64,000 nt of DNA from Treponema sp. (lineage in GTDB: Bacteria; Spirochaetota; Spirochaetia; Treponematales; Treponemataceae), in NCBI GenBank assembly GCA_017962415.1, contig JAGCVK010000008.1, forward strand, positions 22,213-86,212, read 5' to 3'. Both the position numbers and the translations under genes were made by a program. The notes below the pieces were generated by a model. The model saw only the letters and a list, made by a program, of their open reading frames with translations. It ran no database searches and was not told the DNA's origin. The first letter of the stretch is position 1, and every line of letters begins with the position of its first letter. Shown one piece after another: positions 43,261-51,572 of the stretch.

Positions 43261-44358
43261 ATGAACTTTTTTGAAAAATTTGATTGGCAGACAATGCTTG
43301 CGCAGTATCCGCAAAGCAATTATGACATTAAGGCTTATCACGAAATTTTGTGCCCGCGCAACGATTGGCCGCCATTTTTACAAAAATATGTGCAGCTTCC
43401 TATTTTGGAGCGCCTTAGCGGAATTGGGCTTTTGTGCGGCACAGATTGGACTAAACTTTATAAAAACCGCTTTTATTATTCGCGGCTAGATCACAGCATT
43501 GGAGTTGCTTTAATTGTCTGGCATTTTACACACAACAAAGCGCAAACACTTGCCGGCCTTTTGCACGATATTTCAACGCCAGTTTTTTCGCATGTTTCTG
43601 ATTTTAGAAAAGGCGATGCGCTAACCCAAACTGCAACCGAAGAACCAACTGCAAAAATCATAAGAGAAAATAAAGAACTTTGCGAGCTTCTTTTAGAAGA
43701 CGGACTTTTGCCCAAACAGGTTGAAGATTATCATATTTATCCGATTGCAGATAACGAAATTCCACAACTTAGCGCAGACCGCCTTGAATATATGTTTCCT
43801 TCTGGAATGGCACTTTACGGCTGCTGGACTTTGCAAGAAATCAAACGCTGCTACAACGACCTTTTGATTCTGCAAAATGAAAAAGGATTCGACGAACTTG
43901 GTTTTAAAAATCTCGAAACAGCAGAACTTTATTGCGAAAAGTTTTGTATGATTGGGCACATTCTTCAACTGAATGAAAATAAACTTACTTTGCATTTGCT
44001 CGGCCAAATTATGAATCTTGCAGAAAAACAAAGCCTTGTTTGCGAACAGGATTTTATGACGCTTAGCGAACAAGAAATCATCGCAAAACTAGATTCTATT
44101 GAAAAAAACAGCCGGCTTTGGCGACTTTATCAAACTTTTAGAAATATGACTTCTATAATTCATTGTGAAACTGCATTAGACGAAAATGAATATTTTTGCG
44201 TGAACTTAAAAGTAAAGCAGCGCTATATAAATCCGCTGGTGCGCGCACAAAATGGTAAAGTTCAAAGGCTTTCGGAACTTTCTGAAAAAGCACAAAAAAT
44301 CATCAAAGATTTTAAGACTTACAGCGACACAAACTATGGTTGCGTGAAGCTCGTTTAA
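43261..44358 (+). CDS. HD-domain phosphohydrolase
   Basis: 365 residues. The HD signature is split as in dNTP triphosphohydrolase-like proteins: YSRLDHSIGVALIVWHFTHN supplies the first His and AGLLHDISTPVFSH the HD pair and following His. A later acidic site lies in LSADRLEYMFPSG. COG1078-like proteins share this layout and hydrolyse phosphate esters. The substrate is not visible. No ribosome-binding site is possible ahead of the ATG because the mscS terminator T-run ends there. Confidence 0.72.
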   Translation: MNFFEKFDWQTMLAQYPQSNYDIKAYHEILCPRNDWPPFLQKYVQLPILERLSGIGLLCGTDWTKLYKNRFYYSRLDHSIGVALIVWHFTHNKAQTLAGLLHDISTPVFSHVSDFRKGDALTQTATEEPTAKIIRENKELCELLLEDGLLPKQVEDYHIYPIADNEIPQLSADRLEYMFPSGMALYGCWTLQEIKRCYNDLLILQNEKGFDELGFKNLETAELYCEKFCMIGHILQLNENKLTLHLLGQIMNLAEKQSLVCEQDFMTLSEQEIIAKLDSIEKNSRLWRLYQTFRNMTSIIHCETALDENEYFCVNLKVKQRYINPLVRAQNGKVQRLSELSEKAQKIIKDFKTYSDTNYGCVKLV

Positions 44359-44368
44359 TCACTAAAAT
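44340..44368 (+). promoter_or_regulatory. Promoter of yhbY
   Basis: TTGCGT at 44340-44345, 17 nt, TAAAAT at 44363-44368. Exactly 6 nt separate the -10 from the ATG at 44375, so A of the ATG is the expected first base of the RNA. No ribosome-binding site is present. Confidence 0.55.
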
Positions 44369-44374
44369 AGGCTT

Positions 44375-44671
44375 ATGATTGAATTAACTAGTAAACAGAG
44401 AAAATATCTCGAAAAAGAAGCTCACGATTTGCAGCCAGTTGTTATTGTTGGCGGCGCTGGCGTAACAGACGGGCTTATTCAAATGGCAGACAATTCGCTT
44501 GCCGCTCACGAACTTATCAAAATTAAATTTAACGAATATAAAGACGAAGTTCGCGAACTAACTGCACAAATCTGCGAAAAATGCAACGCAACTCTTGTTA
44601 GAATTATTGGTTTTACAGCAATTCTTTTTCGTGAAGCAGAAGAACCTGAAGACCGCAAATTTAAACTTTAG
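44375..44671 (+). CDS. yhbY: YhbY family ribosome-associated RNA-binding protein (CRM domain)
   Basis: 98 residues, the whole CRM domain: LTSKQRKYLEKEAHDLQPVV, IVGGAGVTDGLIQMADNSLA (the GxxG loop here GGAG) and AHELIKIKFNE. It ends with the characteristic ATLVRIIGFTAILFRE strand pair. YhbY associates with pre-50S ribosomal particles. It overlaps the 3' end of the convergent gene by 11 nt. Confidence 0.92.
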   Translation: MIELTSKQRKYLEKEAHDLQPVVIVGGAGVTDGLIQMADNSLAAHELIKIKFNEYKDEVRELTAQICEKCNATLVRIIGFTAILFREAEEPEDRKFKL

Positions 44672-45503
44672 AAAACGCCCAACGAACAATTGCAAGCGCA
44701 TATTTCATCTGACTTTCCGGCAGAAAAACATAATATTTTTGTTCGCCGCAAGTTAGTTGAAGTACGCTGTTTGAAACCGAAAGCGCGGCCGTTAAATCAG
44801 AAAGTGGAATTTCTGAAGAACCAGCTACATTAAAAATAACGGCGCGCTGATTTGTAACTACAAAATCCCCTTCATTATCTTTTTGAGTTGTTTCTGTTGC
44901 ATAAAGGATTTTTTCGCCGGCATTCAGTTTTAAGCGCAAAAAATGCACAAGCGGCGGCTTAAAATCTTCGGAAAGCGGCAATTTATAAAGTTTTGTATCG
45001 AGATACGGATTTTCGTAATTTTGTTTTTTGCCAGCCGCACGGAAATTTCGCCACAAAATCAAAATCAGAAGCACAAGAAAAAATAAGAAAACATAAAAAC
45101 TGCGGTCGAGTCCACGCCCACTTTGCTTTTTTACAGAACGCGGAAGTTTTTCGTCTTGTGAATCAGAATTGTCATTTTCGTTTTTTTTCTTTTTATCTGA
45201 CTTTGGAGAAGTTTTTTTATCTTTTTTAGAAGGCTTTCCTGGCGTTGCAGGCGCTTCAAAGGCAGTTTCGCCGCCTGAATATTTAAACGGCAGCGAAACT
45301 CCACTAGTGTTATAAGACGGTTCAATAAAAAGCAAAAGCCCAACTATCAAAATGTAAAGCAGCGTGCCCGCAATTGTGATAATCAACTTTCGCTTTTTCT
45401 TCCAGCTGGTCATAAACCACATTAAGGCAAGCCCAATTGGAAGCAGCAAAATCGAACAAAAACAGATTATTGTAATTATTGAAAACAGTTTGTCTTTTTG
45501 CAT
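44661..45503 (-). CDS. Membrane protein with C-terminal PH-like domain
   Basis: 280 residues. Two N-terminal membrane spans (about 8-30, 40-62) precede a Lys/Asp/Ser-rich linker (about 90-130). A third span (SFYVFLFFLVLLILILW) precedes a cytoplasmic domain whose core, GEKILYATETTQKDNEGDFV then VTNQRAVIFNVAGSSEIPLS, resembles bacterial PH-like (bPH2/YvbH) domains. No enzyme motif. I cannot name a role. It lies leftward next to pyrE. Confidence 0.55.
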   Translation of the reverse strand: MQKDKLFSIITIICFCSILLLPIGLALMWFMTSWKKKRKLIITIAGTLLYILIVGLLLFIEPSYNTSGVSLPFKYSGGETAFEAPATPGKPSKKDKKTSPKSDKKKKNENDNSDSQDEKLPRSVKKQSGRGLDRSFYVFLFFLVLLILILWRNFRAAGKKQNYENPYLDTKLYKLPLSEDFKPPLVHFLRLKLNAGEKILYATETTQKDNEGDFVVTNQRAVIFNVAGSSEIPLSDLTAALSVSNSVLQLTCGEQKYYVFLPESQMKYALAIVRWAFSKV

Positions 45504-45536
45504 CTAAACCACCACACCAAAAAACGCAAAAATTAT

Positions 45537-46226
45537 TTATTTCTTACAGCCCCATTCTGCGTAGTAAGAATCCAACTGATTTTTAATTTCATCGGTAATT
45601 ATTTTGCGGTCGCCGTTTGTGTAAAGCGCTTCAACTACATCGCTCATAGAAACAATTGCGCGAGCCGGGAAGCCGTATTTTTCAGTAATCACTTCGAGCG
45701 CAGATTTTTCGCTGTCTGGCGCACGCTCTTCGCGGTTCAAGCTCACAATTTCACCAACAATTTTGATTCCGCCGGAAGTTGCTTCAAGCGCTTTGATTTT
45801 TGGATAAACTTCTTCAATAGATTTTCCGCTTGTTGTTACATCTTCAATAATTACAACGCGGTCACCGTCTTTTATTTTATAGCCAAGAATTGCGCCCTTA
45901 TCTGCACCGTGATCTTTTTCTTCCTTGCGGTCGCAGCAGTATTTGATTTCTTTTCCATAAAGCTCGCTGTAAGCAACAGCAGTTACAACTGCAAGAGGAA
46001 TTCCTTTGTAAGCCGGTCCAAAGAACACATCAATGTCATCACCAAAATTGTCATGAATTGCCTGCGCATAATATTTTCCAAGCTGCGCAAGCTGCCCGCC
46101 AGTAACATAACCGCCCGCATTCATAAAAAACGGCGACTGTCTTCCACTCTTGAGCGTGAACGACCCGAACTTAAGCACCTCGCAGCGCACCATAAAATCA
46201 ATAAATTCTTTCTTGTAATTTTCCAT
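45537..46226 (-). CDS. pyrE: Orotate phosphoribosyltransferase
   Basis: 229 residues from the ATG at 46226 (AAGGAA 6 nt upstream). It makes OMP from orotate and PRPP in pyrimidine synthesis. The PRPP-binding motif is GDRVVIIEDVTTSGKS, and FGPAYKGIPLAVVTAVAYSE and CCDRKEEKDHGADKGAILGY are the K-rich loop blocks of OPRT. The longer frame to 46286 overlaps the phosphomutase end and is not used. It follows the phosphohexomutase gene in the same direction with a 47-nt gap. Confidence 0.93.
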   Translation of the reverse strand: MENYKKEFIDFMVRCEVLKFGSFTLKSGRQSPFFMNAGGYVTGGQLAQLGKYYAQAIHDNFGDDIDVFFGPAYKGIPLAVVTAVAYSELYGKEIKYCCDRKEEKDHGADKGAILGYKIKDGDRVVIIEDVTTSGKSIEEVYPKIKALEATSGGIKIVGEIVSLNREERAPDSEKSALEVITEKYGFPARAIVSMSDVVEALYTNGDRKIITDEIKNQLDSYYAEWGCKK

Positions 46227-46273
46227 TTTTATTTCCTTTTTATTTTTTAACAAATTTTCGCAGCTAAAATTGA

Positions 46274-47776
46274 CTACTTCAAACAACTGCGGTCGAGGCG
46301 GTCAAAGCCGTTGGTTAATTGTTTTGCAATTTCTACAAGTTTTGCTAAATCGCCTTTTCTTGCACCTTCAATGTTGAGCGGCATAACCGGGTCGTGAAGA
46401 CTCAAGCGCAAAAGCAGCCAGCCTTGAACGTCTTCACCCTTAAATGAAATGCGCACGCCTTCGTAAGACTGCGGAAGTTCGTAGCCGGCAGAAACGGCGC
46501 GTTTTTTGAACTCTTCAAGAACGCTCTGGCCGTAAGCCTTAAAATCGTCGCCGGAAATCTTAAAGCGATATTCACCCTCTTCTACAAGCGGCGGAAGTTT
46601 TTCAATCAAACTGTCGAGTTTCTTTCCCTGAGAATTAGCCTTTGCCAAAGCAATCACAAGTTTTACAGCAAGAAAGGCTCCGTCATCAAGAAAATAATTA
46701 TCTTTAAGAGCACCATGCCCGCTTGTTTCCATAGCAAGTGGAGCAACAACGCCGCTTGCATTCAATTCCTTTTGCTTGTTGATTACATTTTTGTAGCCGC
46801 GCATATAGCAAAGATGTTTTAAGCCAAGCACATCTTGCAAAAAGTATGTAAGGCGGTCGCTTGTAACACTATCGGTGATAATAGTAGAACCCGGATATTC
46901 TGGAGCAAGAATCGCAGAAATCATTGCAATAATTGAATCGCGGTTGATTTCGCTTCCGTCGCTCAAAACAGCAGACATACGGTCAACATCAGTATCAAAA
47001 ATCAAACCAAGGTCTGCTTTATTTTCAAGAACTGCACTACGAATTGCTTCCATTGCCTGCTTATTTTCCGGATTTGGAATATGATTTGGGAACATTCCGT
47101 CTGGCTCAAGAAACTGGCTGCCAGTTGTATCAGCGCCTAAAGGCTGCAAAATCTTATCAACAAAGAATCCGCTTGCACCGTTTCCACTGTCTACAACAAT
47201 ATGAAGCCCGCTCAAAGGCTTTTCGCCTTTACCAAGCTCTGAAAGGCCGTCGGCAATTTTTCCGCGCAAATAATCAGCATAAATAGAAAGTAAATCAACT
47301 TTTTCAACTGGCGCATTGATTTTTGCAGGATTCAAAAATCCCGCAAGAGTCAAAATCTCAGTAATATCTTCGTGCTCAAGCCCGCCGTCATCATCAAAAA
47401 ACTTAATTCCATTGCGATTAAAAGGAAGGTGGCTTGCGGTAATCATCGCAGAACCATTAAAATTAGTTTCCGGGAGAATAATAGACATAAACATTGCCGG
47501 CGTTGTTGCCATTCCGCAGTCTGTAACAGTTGCGCCCGCACTAATCATTCCATCAATAAGAGCATCAGAAAGAGCTGCACCAGTAACACGAGAATCTCGG
47601 CCAACTCCAAGATGAAGCGAAGTCGCATCAACATCAAGCTTTTTTGCAAGCCAACTGACATAAGCACAACCAATCTGCTTTGCAATCTGCGGAGTAAGAT
47701 TTACATTTTCACCTTCAACGCCTTCAATTGCAACACCACGAATATCACTACCATTCTGAAGCTTCATCAAATCCAT
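46274..47776 (-). CDS. Phosphoglucomutase/phosphomannomutase family protein
   Basis: 500 residues. The phosphoserine loop is GSAMITASHLPFNRNGIKFF (TASHxP-x-N-G), the metal loop DTDVDRMSAVLSDG (DxDxDR), the sugar loop MRGYKNVINKQ region then ETSGHGALKD, and the C-terminal phosphate loop near SYEGVRISF. All four functional loops of alpha-D-phosphohexomutases are visible. The active-site context does not decide between glucose, mannose or glucosamine phosphates. AGGAAG lies 6 nt before the ATG at 47776. Confidence 0.88.
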   Translation of the reverse strand: MDLMKLQNGSDIRGVAIEGVEGENVNLTPQIAKQIGCAYVSWLAKKLDVDATSLHLGVGRDSRVTGAALSDALIDGMISAGATVTDCGMATTPAMFMSIILPETNFNGSAMITASHLPFNRNGIKFFDDDGGLEHEDITEILTLAGFLNPAKINAPVEKVDLLSIYADYLRGKIADGLSELGKGEKPLSGLHIVVDSGNGASGFFVDKILQPLGADTTGSQFLEPDGMFPNHIPNPENKQAMEAIRSAVLENKADLGLIFDTDVDRMSAVLSDGSEINRDSIIAMISAILAPEYPGSTIITDSVTSDRLTYFLQDVLGLKHLCYMRGYKNVINKQKELNASGVVAPLAMETSGHGALKDNYFLDDGAFLAVKLVIALAKANSQGKKLDSLIEKLPPLVEEGEYRFKISGDDFKAYGQSVLEEFKKRAVSAGYELPQSYEGVRISFKGEDVQGWLLLRLSLHDPVMPLNIEGARKGDLAKLVEIAKQLTNGFDRLDRSCLK

Positions 47777-47909
47777 AAAATACTTCCTTAAAATGCATTT
47801 TTCTTCAATTATATTCTTATAAGTTCAAAACAACAAGTATATAGCAAGCCCAAATCAATTTGTTTTCTGCGCATGATTTGAAACACAATTAATAACAATT
47901 CTGTTATCA

Positions 47910-47938
47910 TTGATAGAAACACTAAATTCCTTTATACT
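47910..47938 (+). promoter_or_regulatory. Promoter of iorAB
   Basis: TTGATA at 47910-47915, 17 nt, TATACT at 47933-47938, then 6 nt to the ATG at 47945. The arrangement predicts that transcription starts at the A of the ATG. Confidence 0.65.
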
Positions 47939-47944
47939 AGCTTT

Positions 47945-49891
47945 ATGGCAAAACAGATGATTATGGGAAATCAGGCAATTGCGCTTGGAGCCCTTAAGGC
48001 TGGAGTGAATCTTGTTGCCGGCTATCCTGGCACTCCTTCCAGCGAAATTATTGAATTTATTTCCAAATATAAGAGCAAAACCGGAACCTACGTTGAATGG
48101 TCAGTAAATGAAAAAGCTGCCGCAGAAGTTGCAGCAGGCGCAAGCTACGCCGGAAGCCGCACACTTATCACAATGAAGCAAGTTGGCTTAAATGTTGCAA
48201 GCGACCCAGTAATGTGTTTGAGCTACGTTGGCGTAAAAGGCGGCATGGTAATTGTATGTGCCGACGATCCGGGCCCAATTTCAAGCCAAACCGAACAAGA
48301 CACTCGCAATTTTGCGCAATATTCCAAATTGCCTTGCTTTGACCCGTCTACTCCACTCGAAGCCTACGAAATGATTCAAGAGGCCTTTGAGTTTTCAGAA
48401 AAATATAACACTCCAGTTCTTCTGCGCCCAACAACCCGTGTTGACCACGCTTACGAAAGTATGGAGTTTCCAGAACTCAGCCCTTGCCGCAAACCTGGCG
48501 AGTTTGAAAAAGATTCAAAGCGCTGGGTAATTTTCCCAAGAGCATCGTATTTGAATCATAAAAGAATTTTTGAGCGCAATGAAAAAATATTGCCTGCAGA
48601 ATTTTCAAAGAGTAAATGGAATTATATTAAAGGAGGGGGAAGTCTCCCCCTCGCTCCAGCCGCTAACGCGTCTTCCGCTACCCCTTCTAGCGGGGGACAC
48701 CCCCGCAACACCCCCATTGCATTTGCCGCCGGCGGAATCTCTTACTGCTACTTAATGGAAGCACTTTCCATTCTCGGAATCAAAGATATTCCAGTTCTCA
48801 AAATTGGAACACCGTATCCGTTTCCAAAGCCGCTTGCTCAAGAATTCTTAAAGTCGCACGAGCAAATCATCGTTTTTGAAGAATTAGACCCGATTATCGA
48901 GGAAAATCTCATTAAAATCGCCGGATACACTCAAGTAAATTGCAAAATTCGCGGAAAACTCGACGGCACAGTTCCAGAAGCCGGCGAACTTAGTGTAGAG
49001 ATTATTTCTGAAATTGTTAAAAAGCTTTTAGACAATAAAGGTAACGCAGTTTTGCAAAGCAAAACTGCAGGCACAGGTACAACAAATTCATCACAAACAG
49101 AAAATCCAGCACCTGTGCCACTTCCAATCCGCCCGCCAGTTCTCTGCGCAGGCTGCCCACATCGCGCATCTTTCTACGCAGTAAAGCAAGCTATGAAAGG
49201 CAAGAAAACCGTTTACTGCGGCGACATCGGCTGCTACACACTTGGCAACGCAATGCCGCTCGATATGACAGACACCTGTCTTTGTATGGGTGCCGATATC
49301 ACAATGGCACAAGGTTTCTACCACAACGAGCCAGACCGCTACTGTTTCAGCTTCATCGGAGATTCAACTTTTTTTGCAAGCGGAATTACAGGCGTTGTAA
49401 ATGCCGTTTATAATCAGGCAAAACAGACAATCTGCATTTTAGACAATTCAACAACAGCAATGACCGGTCATCAGCCGCACCCTGGAACAGGCGTTACAAT
49501 GATGGGCGAAATTGTTGAAAAAATCAGCATAGAAAAGATTTTAGAAGGAATTGGAGTTTCACCAATTATTCAGGTAAATCCGTTTGACCAAAAAGCAGCT
49601 GTTGAAGCCGTTCAAAAAGCAAGCGAAGCTCCTGGAGTCAGCGCAATCATTTTTAAGGCGCCATGCATTGCAATTGCACAAAAAGTGGACTGGGAAAAAC
49701 CACACGCTCTTGCTGTAAATGCCGAAAAATGTATTGGCTGCCGCAAGTGTATAAACGAGCTGGGTTGCCCGGCACTCAGCGTAAGCACAAAAACTAACGC
49801 AAAAGGCAAGCAGTTAGTTGAAATTGATAAATCACTTTGTACGGGTTGCGGACTTTGTTCGCAGGTTTGTCCAACAGGAGCAATCAAATGA
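47945..49891 (+). CDS. iorA: Indolepyruvate:ferredoxin oxidoreductase alpha subunit with in-frame repeat insertion
   Basis: 648 residues, longer than the usual 580-610. It oxidatively decarboxylates aryl pyruvates to aryl-acetyl-CoA with ferredoxin, or the reverse. The pyrimidine domain is AGYPGTPSSEIIEFI and WSVNEKAAAEVAAGASYAGS. The TPP domain is LCAGCPHRASFY, CGDIGCYTLGNAMPLD and GDSTFFASGITGVVNAVYNQ. The C-terminus has two [4Fe-4S] motifs, CIGCRKCINELGCPA and CTGCGLCSQVCP. Residues about 230-257 come from an inserted GC-rich repeat (see the feature at 48631). A Thr/Ser/Pro-rich linker near 360-390 precedes the TPP half. iorB follows with an ATGA overlap. Confidence 0.93.
   Translation: MAKQMIMGNQAIALGALKAGVNLVAGYPGTPSSEIIEFISKYKSKTGTYVEWSVNEKAAAEVAAGASYAGSRTLITMKQVGLNVASDPVMCLSYVGVKGGMVIVCADDPGPISSQTEQDTRNFAQYSKLPCFDPSTPLEAYEMIQEAFEFSEKYNTPVLLRPTTRVDHAYESMEFPELSPCRKPGEFEKDSKRWVIFPRASYLNHKRIFERNEKILPAEFSKSKWNYIKGGGSLPLAPAANASSATPSSGGHPRNTPIAFAAGGISYCYLMEALSILGIKDIPVLKIGTPYPFPKPLAQEFLKSHEQIIVFEELDPIIEENLIKIAGYTQVNCKIRGKLDGTVPEAGELSVEIISEIVKKLLDNKGNAVLQSKTAGTGTTNSSQTENPAPVPLPIRPPVLCAGCPHRASFYAVKQAMKGKKTVYCGDIGCYTLGNAMPLDMTDTCLCMGADITMAQGFYHNEPDRYCFSFIGDSTFFASGITGVVNAVYNQAKQTICILDNSTTAMTGHQPHPGTGVTMMGEIVEKISIEKILEGIGVSPIIQVNPFDQKAAVEAVQKASEAPGVSAIIFKAPCIAIAQKVDWEKPHALAVNAEKCIGCRKCINELGCPALSVSTKTNAKGKQLVEIDKSLCTGCGLCSQVCPTGAIK
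48631..48718. repeat. GC-rich palindromic repeat, copy C, in frame inside iorA
   Basis: AGGAGGGGGAAGTCTCCCCC, then TCGCTCCAGCC, TTCCGCTACCCC, then AGCGGGGGACACCCCCGCAA and CACCCCCATT. These blocks occur in the same order in the intergenic copy at 59712-59836. Here the copy is 88 nt and is translated as Gly/Pro/Ala/Ser-rich residues between NYIK and AFAAGGISY. There is no frameshift or stop. Confidence 0.75.
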
Positions 49892-50451
49892 GTAAAAATA
49901 TAATTATCTGCGGTGTTGGTGGACAGGGAACTGTGCTTGCCGCAAAGGTACTTTCTCAAGCTGCAATTTCTAACGGTGAGCGCGTGCTTTCTGCTGAAAC
50001 AATTGGTATGGCGCAGCGCGGCGGCTCAGTTGTAAGCCATATTCGTATTGGTCAAGATGTTTTTTCTCCGCTAGTGCCACAAGGCCAGGCCGATGTTCTT
50101 ATTGCTTTTGAAGCGGCCGAAGCAGTTCGCAATATTGAATTTCTTAAACAAGGCGGCTCGGTAATCGTAAACAAAAAGGTTGTTCAACCGGTTACTGCAA
50201 GCCTTAGCGGCAAAACTTTTGATGAAAACGAAATGATTTGTTATCTGCAAAAAGTTGCCGGAAATGTAATTGCCGTAGATACAGACCAGGCTTGCCGCGA
50301 CTTAGGAAGCAGCAAAGTTGTAAATATGGTTTTACTTGGCGCGGCAAGCAAGAGCGGCCTAATTTCAAAAGAAGAACTAAAAGCTGCACTAAAACTACTT
50401 GTAAAACCAGAGTTTTACGAACTCAATGTAAAGGCGGTTGATTATGTCTGA
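49888..50451 (+). CDS. iorB: Indolepyruvate:ferredoxin oxidoreductase beta subunit
   Basis: 187 residues from the ATG at 49888, which overlaps the iorA stop as ATGA. The start KNIIICGVGGQGTVLAAKVL and the block GMAQRGGSVVSHIRIGQDVF..LVPQGQADVLIAFE are the gamma/IorB-type POR signature. It pairs with IorA in a cytoplasmic complex. The longer frame from 49837 is a shadow of iorA. Together with paaK, the thioesterase, aroG and pheA in the same 11 kb it forms an aromatic amino acid neighbourhood. Confidence 0.93.
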   Translation: MSKNIIICGVGGQGTVLAAKVLSQAAISNGERVLSAETIGMAQRGGSVVSHIRIGQDVFSPLVPQGQADVLIAFEAAEAVRNIEFLKQGGSVIVNKKVVQPVTASLSGKTFDENEMICYLQKVAGNVIAVDTDQACRDLGSSKVVNMVLLGAASKSGLISKEELKAALKLLVKPEFYELNVKAVDYV

Positions 50452-50842
50452 TTTAGAAAAAGCCCGCGAGTTCTTTGGTGGCGACTTTTACGCTACAAAA
50501 GCAACCGGAATTGTAATTGAAGAAGTTGGCGACCATTTTGCTCGTTGTTCAATGGAAATTACAAGAAATCATCAGAACGCTTACGGCGGAGTAATGGGCG
50601 GCGCAACTTTTACACTCGCAGATTATACCTTTGCCGTAGCTTCAAACTTTAATCAGCCGCAAACAGTTTCTGTCACAAGCCAAATTAATTTTATAGGAAT
50701 GGCAAAAGGAAAAAAATTACTTTCTGAATCACGACTTATAAAAGACGGCAGAACTACCTGTCTTTACGAAATAGATATTACAGACGAGCTTGGAACTAAA
50801 ATTGCGTTTGTTACAATCAGCGGAATGAAAATTATAAAATAA
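50444..50842 (+). CDS. PaaI-type hotdog thioesterase
   Basis: 132 residues. The hotdog core RNHQNAYGGVMGGATFTLAD YTFA has the 'N-x-x-G-x-x-H/Y-GG' turn and the catalytic Asp in LADYTFAVASN. Strands TVSVTSQINFIGMAKGKKL and ARC..EI follow. The ATG at 50444 overlaps the end of iorB. Given this coupling it probably hydrolyses aryl-acetyl-CoA made by IorAB, releasing CoA from dead-end products. It could alternatively serve paaK chemistry at 58463. Confidence 0.85.
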   Translation: MSDLEKAREFFGGDFYATKATGIVIEEVGDHFARCSMEITRNHQNAYGGVMGGATFTLADYTFAVASNFNQPQTVSVTSQINFIGMAKGKKLLSESRLIKDGRTTCLYEIDITDELGTKIAFVTISGMKIIK

Positions 50843-50906
50843 ATTATTCTCAAATTATCATCAATTTTTATTCCTGAATTTTAGATATCTAAAATCAAAT
50901 TGTTTC

Positions 50907-50935
50907 TTGACTTTATAATATAACATTGTTATATT
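50907..50935 (+). promoter_or_regulatory. Promoter with TetR-type operator upstream of tetR
   Basis: TTGACT (50907-50912), 17 nt, TATATT (50930-50935). The palindrome ATATAACA-T-TGTTATAT at 50918-50934 fills the spacer. Two 8-bp half-sites around one central base fit a TetR dimer, so autorepression of the following gene is likely. Confidence 0.6.
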
Positions 50936-50972
50936 TACAACGTAATACATAAAAAAAAATTGAGGAACTAAA

Positions 50973-51572
50973 ATGCGAAATGCAAACTCACAGATAATTC
51001 CGCTAATCAAACAAAAAACGCTTGAACTTCTTATGCAATCAGATCCAGCGCAAATTGGAATGCGGGAAATTGCAAAGAATTGCGGAATAACGGCAACAAA
51101 TATTTATCATTATTACAAAGATAAAGACACTCTGTTTCAGGCAATAAGCCTTGACTGCATCCGTGCCTTAAACGAAAAAATCAAAAATGCAGCCACAAAA
51201 GGCAAAAATACAAAAAATCAGGTAAAAAATGCAATTCAGGTATTTTGCAGCTGGTGTTTTGAAAATCCTCGAATGGCGCTTTTAGTAATGCAGGGAATAA
51301 AATCTGCGGAAAATGTTTCGCCTGAAATTATGGAAGAATATTATATTTGTAACCGCACCGGCGAACAGCTTTTGCGCAAAGCAATTGCAGAAGGTGCAGC
51401 TCATTCAAAAAATCCAAGACTTGATATTGGACTTTTAGTTTCCGGTGTTTGGGGCTGTATTGAAGCAGTTTTATTAAAAAAATGCGATGTAGAATACTGG
51501 GAAAACGGAAAAAAATTCACAGACGCATTTATAACTCTTTGGCTTAATTCAATTTTTGGAGATGAAAAATGA
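50973..51572 (+). CDS. TetR/AcrR family transcriptional regulator
   Basis: 199 residues. The HTH is KTLELLMQSDPAQIGMREIA then KNCGITATNIYHYYKDKDTL. The C-terminal helical domain resembles TetR_C family members (NPRMALLVMQGIKSAENVSP). It is transcribed with the flavodoxin-like reductase (ATGA overlap) and the DUF2271 gene, from a promoter with a matching operator. The ligand is unknown. Redox or xenobiotic sensing is suggested by the reductase neighbour. Confidence 0.88.
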   Translation: MRNANSQIIPLIKQKTLELLMQSDPAQIGMREIAKNCGITATNIYHYYKDKDTLFQAISLDCIRALNEKIKNAATKGKNTKNQVKNAIQVFCSWCFENPRMALLVMQGIKSAENVSPEIMEEYYICNRTGEQLLRKAIAEGAAHSKNPRLDIGLLVSGVWGCIEAVLLKKCDVEYWENGKKFTDAFITLWLNSIFGDEK

